Shown here: piece after piece, positions 5,440-7,535 of the stretch
How the letters are laid out: every line of letters starts with the position of its first letter
Numbering within the stretch: position 1 is the stretch's first letter
Notes under the pieces: generated by a model
What the model was told of the DNA's origin: nothing
The model's input: the letters and a program-made list of their open reading frames with translations, nothing else
The model's database searches: none
Assembly (NCBI GenBank): GCA_026986305.1
Contig: JALSOU010000185.1
Span: 1 to 7,535, forward strand
Origin: Thermoplasmata archaeon
GTDB taxonomy: Archaea; Thermoplasmatota; Thermoplasmata; WALJ01
DNA length: 7,535 bases
Direction: 5' to 3'
Translations under genes and position numbers: made by a program

Positions 5440-5447
5440 TTTATATG
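5440..5447 (+). promoter_or_regulatory. TATA box of the surface-protein gene
   Basis: TTTATATG, preceded by the purine-rich GGAATAATC, is the best plus-strand box in the divergent gap. A start near 5469 gives a leader of about 40 bases, longer than for the other genes here. TTATAAAG at 5475-5482 also resembles a TATA box but would start transcription past the ribosome-binding site. Confidence 0.5.
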
Positions 5448-5496
5448 GGAGCGCTTTATTTGGCCACCAATCCGTTATAAAGAGAGATAAAATAAT

Positions 5497-5501
5497 GGAG
5501 G
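5497..5501 (+). promoter_or_regulatory. Ribosome-binding site deciding the surface-protein start
   Basis: GGAGG lies 8 bases before ATG 5510, the best Shine-Dalgarno match in the window. It selects that ATG over an in-frame ATG at 5495, which overlaps the motif and would add five residues (MEESN) ahead of the signal sequence. Confidence 0.6.
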
Positions 5502-5509
5502 AATCAAAC

Positions 5510-7535
5510 ATGAGCAGAAAAAGGACAAAAATACTGAGCGTTGCAGCAGTCCTCCTCATGCTGGGGACCTTGCTGACAGCAGTGGCCTTTGTTAGCGGTG
5601 CGAATGGAAACGAGAATGGAAACCTTACCATAAGTGTGCAGGATACAGATGTGAATCCTGTTACCGGATATTACATAGAGCTGTATGATGTTCTGAGCGG
5701 TAAGAAGTATGTGTATGATGGTTTGAGCTTTACAACAACTCTTAAGGACATAAGCCCTGGATATTATGAATTGGTATTCCCCAGTCAGGAGATAGGAAAC
5801 ACCGTCTATTTCAGGGACAACAGAACAGTTGAGATATATCCCTCAGAAACAGCTCATGTGTCCCTTACAGTGAGCTATGTATCAGAAAACATATCTCTGA
5901 AAGGATTTGCAAAGTCTGATACCAATGAGGATCTGGCAAACGCCACAGTAACTATAAAGGACACAGATAGCGATTTCTCCAAAGAGGTACTCACAAACTC
6001 CACGGGATATTATGAGACTAACATATATGCAGGGAACTTCCTTGTTGAAATAGAATACAAGGGATATGTTGTGAATTACACATACATAACAATAAATTCA
6101 GATTCATGGGTTAACGGTACCCTCACAAACAAACCATATGTGTGGGGAAGCGTTCTTGACGAGAATGGAGAGGTTGTTTCCGGCGAGGTCAGGGAGATAA
6201 TGTTTGACAAGAACACCGGAGAGATCATAACCCATGTTTCAGAAACAGGAGCTTACATGGTGCCCATATATTCCGGAAACTTCTCGATGTTCATCAATGC
6301 AGAGGGATATGACACATATTACATACCATCTGTGGATTGTGACGGCAACAGCGTCCACATGCCCACCATATCTCTTGCAAAGTCTGTTGGAAGCTCTATG
6401 AGCTATGCACTCTCTTTCAACGGAGATGATTTCAACTCCCTCCATGTTGTCAATAACTGGAAGATAAGCCCGTCGGAGACAATAAATGCGCTCCCCGGCA
6501 ATGAGCTAGGCAACATAAGGCTTCAGGTGGATTACTTCTTCGGAAACATGGATGGAGCCGTGAACTCCACAGAGGCAAATGAATTCTCATATTGGCTTGA
6601 CAGCCACACTGCCATGACCAGCACAGCGGACCTGATATCTGTGAACGGAACATATTACAAGCTCAACGAAAGCACGATATCTGTCTCAGTTTCAGGCCTT
6701 GAAGGAAGTGTAAATTCATCGGCTCCTGTGTTCATAAACACGAGCTTTGATATGAACTCATATAGCTCCATAGCTAAAGGAAAGGATGTGCCCTTCAAAC
6801 TCACTGTGAAATACGACGATTCCACGGATTACAGCTATTCTATAACACTCCCATCTGGGTATGAGAGGACACATACACACTCACCTTCAGATGTATCTGT
6901 TGATAACTTCACCTCAATACAGATAGACCCACAGACAGGCAGCGGAACAGCCACGGTTTCATTTGTGGCGGAGAAATCAATGGCTGGAAACGCCAGCATA
7001 GAGGTGTCTGTGGGAGAGTTCGTCTATAAGAAGGGAAATACAACATACATAGTGCGTGACAAGAAGAATGTGGAATTCCACGCCATATTCACAGATCCAA
7101 ATGGAAATGAGAAATATGCCAACTACACATGGGACTTTGGAGACGGCACTGTAAAATACGGAAAGAAAGTCACTCATAACTACTCAGATGGAGGAAAATA
7201 TGAGGTAAGCCTCACAGTTAAAGAGGCAGGTGGAAACATAAGCACAGCTAATCTCACAGTGCTGGTCGATAACACGCATCCGACACCTGTGATAGACTCA
7301 GACAAGCTTTCAAATGGAATGATAGTCGCAGATGAAAACGAGGCCATAGAGTTCGATGCCTCAAATTCAACAGATATCATATACGGAAATGTTAAGGGCA
7401 GCATCGCATCATATTATTGGGACTTTGGAGACAACAGCACATCCACACGCAAGGTTGCAGACCACAGCTATGCCAAGTGGGGATACTATACTGTCACTCT
7501 GAAAGTAACAGATGTGGTCGGAAATTACTACAACA
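5510..7535 (+). CDS. Large secreted surface protein with beta-sandwich and PKD domains, 3' truncated
   Basis: The frame is open from ATG 5510 to the window edge, 675 residues so far. A Sec-type signal is clear: basic R-K-R-T-K, then a hydrophobic stretch from about residue 8 to 27, with possible cleavage near A-N at 30-33. Residues 35-275 look like three carboxypeptidase-regulatory-like beta-sandwich repeats, each with a G-Y-Y or G-A-Y followed by a P/A-G-x-Y/F turn. An EF-hand-like loop lies at 344-355. Two PKD domains follow, with W-D-F-G-D-G at 541-546 and W-D-F-G-D-N at 637-642. I count about 22 N-x-S/T sequons. All this suggests an exported, glycosylated cell-surface or adhesin-like protein; its ligand is unknown. 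More PKD repeats and a membrane or S-layer anchor probably lie beyond the window. There is a single Cys. It is divergent from DUF211 and unrelated to it in apparent function. Confidence 0.85.
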   Translation, partial: MSRKRTKILSVAAVLLMLGTLLTAVAFVSGANGNENGNLTISVQDTDVNPVTGYYIELYDVLSGKKYVYDGLSFTTTLKDISPGYYELVFPSQEIGNTVYFRDNRTVEIYPSETAHVSLTVSYVSENISLKGFAKSDTNEDLANATVTIKDTDSDFSKEVLTNSTGYYETNIYAGNFLVEIEYKGYVVNYTYITINSDSWVNGTLTNKPYVWGSVLDENGEVVSGEVREIMFDKNTGEIITHVSETGAYMVPIYSGNFSMFINAEGYDTYYIPSVDCDGNSVHMPTISLAKSVGSSMSYALSFNGDDFNSLHVVNNWKISPSETINALPGNELGNIRLQVDYFFGNMDGAVNSTEANEFSYWLDSHTAMTSTADLISVNGTYYKLNESTISVSVSGLEGSVNSSAPVFINTSFDMNSYSSIAKGKDVPFKLTVKYDDSTDYSYSITLPSGYERTHTHSPSDVSVDNFTSIQIDPQTGSGTATVSFVAEKSMAGNASIEVSVGEFVYKKGNTTYIVRDKKNVEFHAIFTDPNGNEKYANYTWDFGDGTVKYGKKVTHNYSDGGKYEVSLTVKEAGGNISTANLTVLVDNTHPTPVIDSDKLSNGMIVADENEAIEFDASNSTDIIYGNVKGSIASYYWDFGDNSTSTRKVADHSYAKWGYYTVTLKVTDVVGNYYN

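Noticed and set aside
5475..5482. Second TATA-like box TTATAAAG before the surface-protein gene
   Set aside because: A start 25 bases downstream would fall beyond the GGAGG motif, leaving the message without its ribosome-binding site.
1..7535. CRISPR array, insertion sequence, tRNA, rRNA or toxin-antitoxin pair
   Set aside because: No regularly spaced direct repeats, terminal inverted repeats with a transposase, cloverleaf sequences or small paired genes were found; intergenic space is very limited.

Overview
The window reads as a chromosomal housekeeping segment from a euryarchaeon, most likely a Thermoplasmata-type lineage (Thermoplasmatales / DHVE2-like). The archaeal assignment rests on archaeal-only or archaeal-type genes (Gar1, TFB, archaeal NMN adenylyltransferase, S8e, SRP19, DUF211), A/T-rich TATA boxes about 25 bases before the inferred transcription starts, purine-rich coding strands dominated by AGG/AGA Arg and ATA Ile codons, and short or absent leaders. 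The narrower lineage is an inference from codon style and gene order; no rRNA is present to settle it.

Layout: (1) bases 1-137, minus strand: the first 45 codons of a probable glycerate 2-kinase. (2) 138-293: a divergent promoter region. (3) 294-1969, plus strand: gar1, tfb and nadM, a tight information-processing/NAD cluster in which gar1 runs 110 bases into tfb. (4) 1970-2581, minus strand: an uncharacterised YbjN/secretion-chaperone-like protein that meets nadM stop to stop with no base between. (5) 2582-2662: a second divergent promoter region, apparently giving near-leaderless transcripts both ways. (6) 2663-4353, plus strand: an AmmeMemoRadiSam radical SAM enzyme overlapping a HAD-family phosphoglycolate phosphatase by 4 bases. 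(7) 4387-5062, plus strand: rps8e and srp19, with a promoter that overlaps the end of the phosphatase gene. (8) 5068-5358, minus strand: a DUF211 protein, convergent with srp19 across 5 bases. (9) 5394-5509: a third divergent promoter region. (10) 5510 to the end, plus strand: a large exported, probably heavily glycosylated surface protein with beta-sandwich repeats, an EF-hand-like loop and PKD domains; it is cut off by the window edge.

Functionally, Gar1 (H/ACA RNP), TFB (transcription initiation), S8e (small ribosomal subunit) and SRP19 (signal recognition particle) are core expression and targeting machinery; NadM supplies NAD. The less understood genes are the radical SAM enzyme, the YbjN-like protein, DUF211 and the surface protein. 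I see no mobile element, CRISPR array, tRNA or rRNA, and no strong sign of a novel multigene system. The best leads are the dual-coded gar1/tfb overlap, a changed motif residue in NadM, a palindrome in the rps8e promoter, and the architecture of the surface protein.
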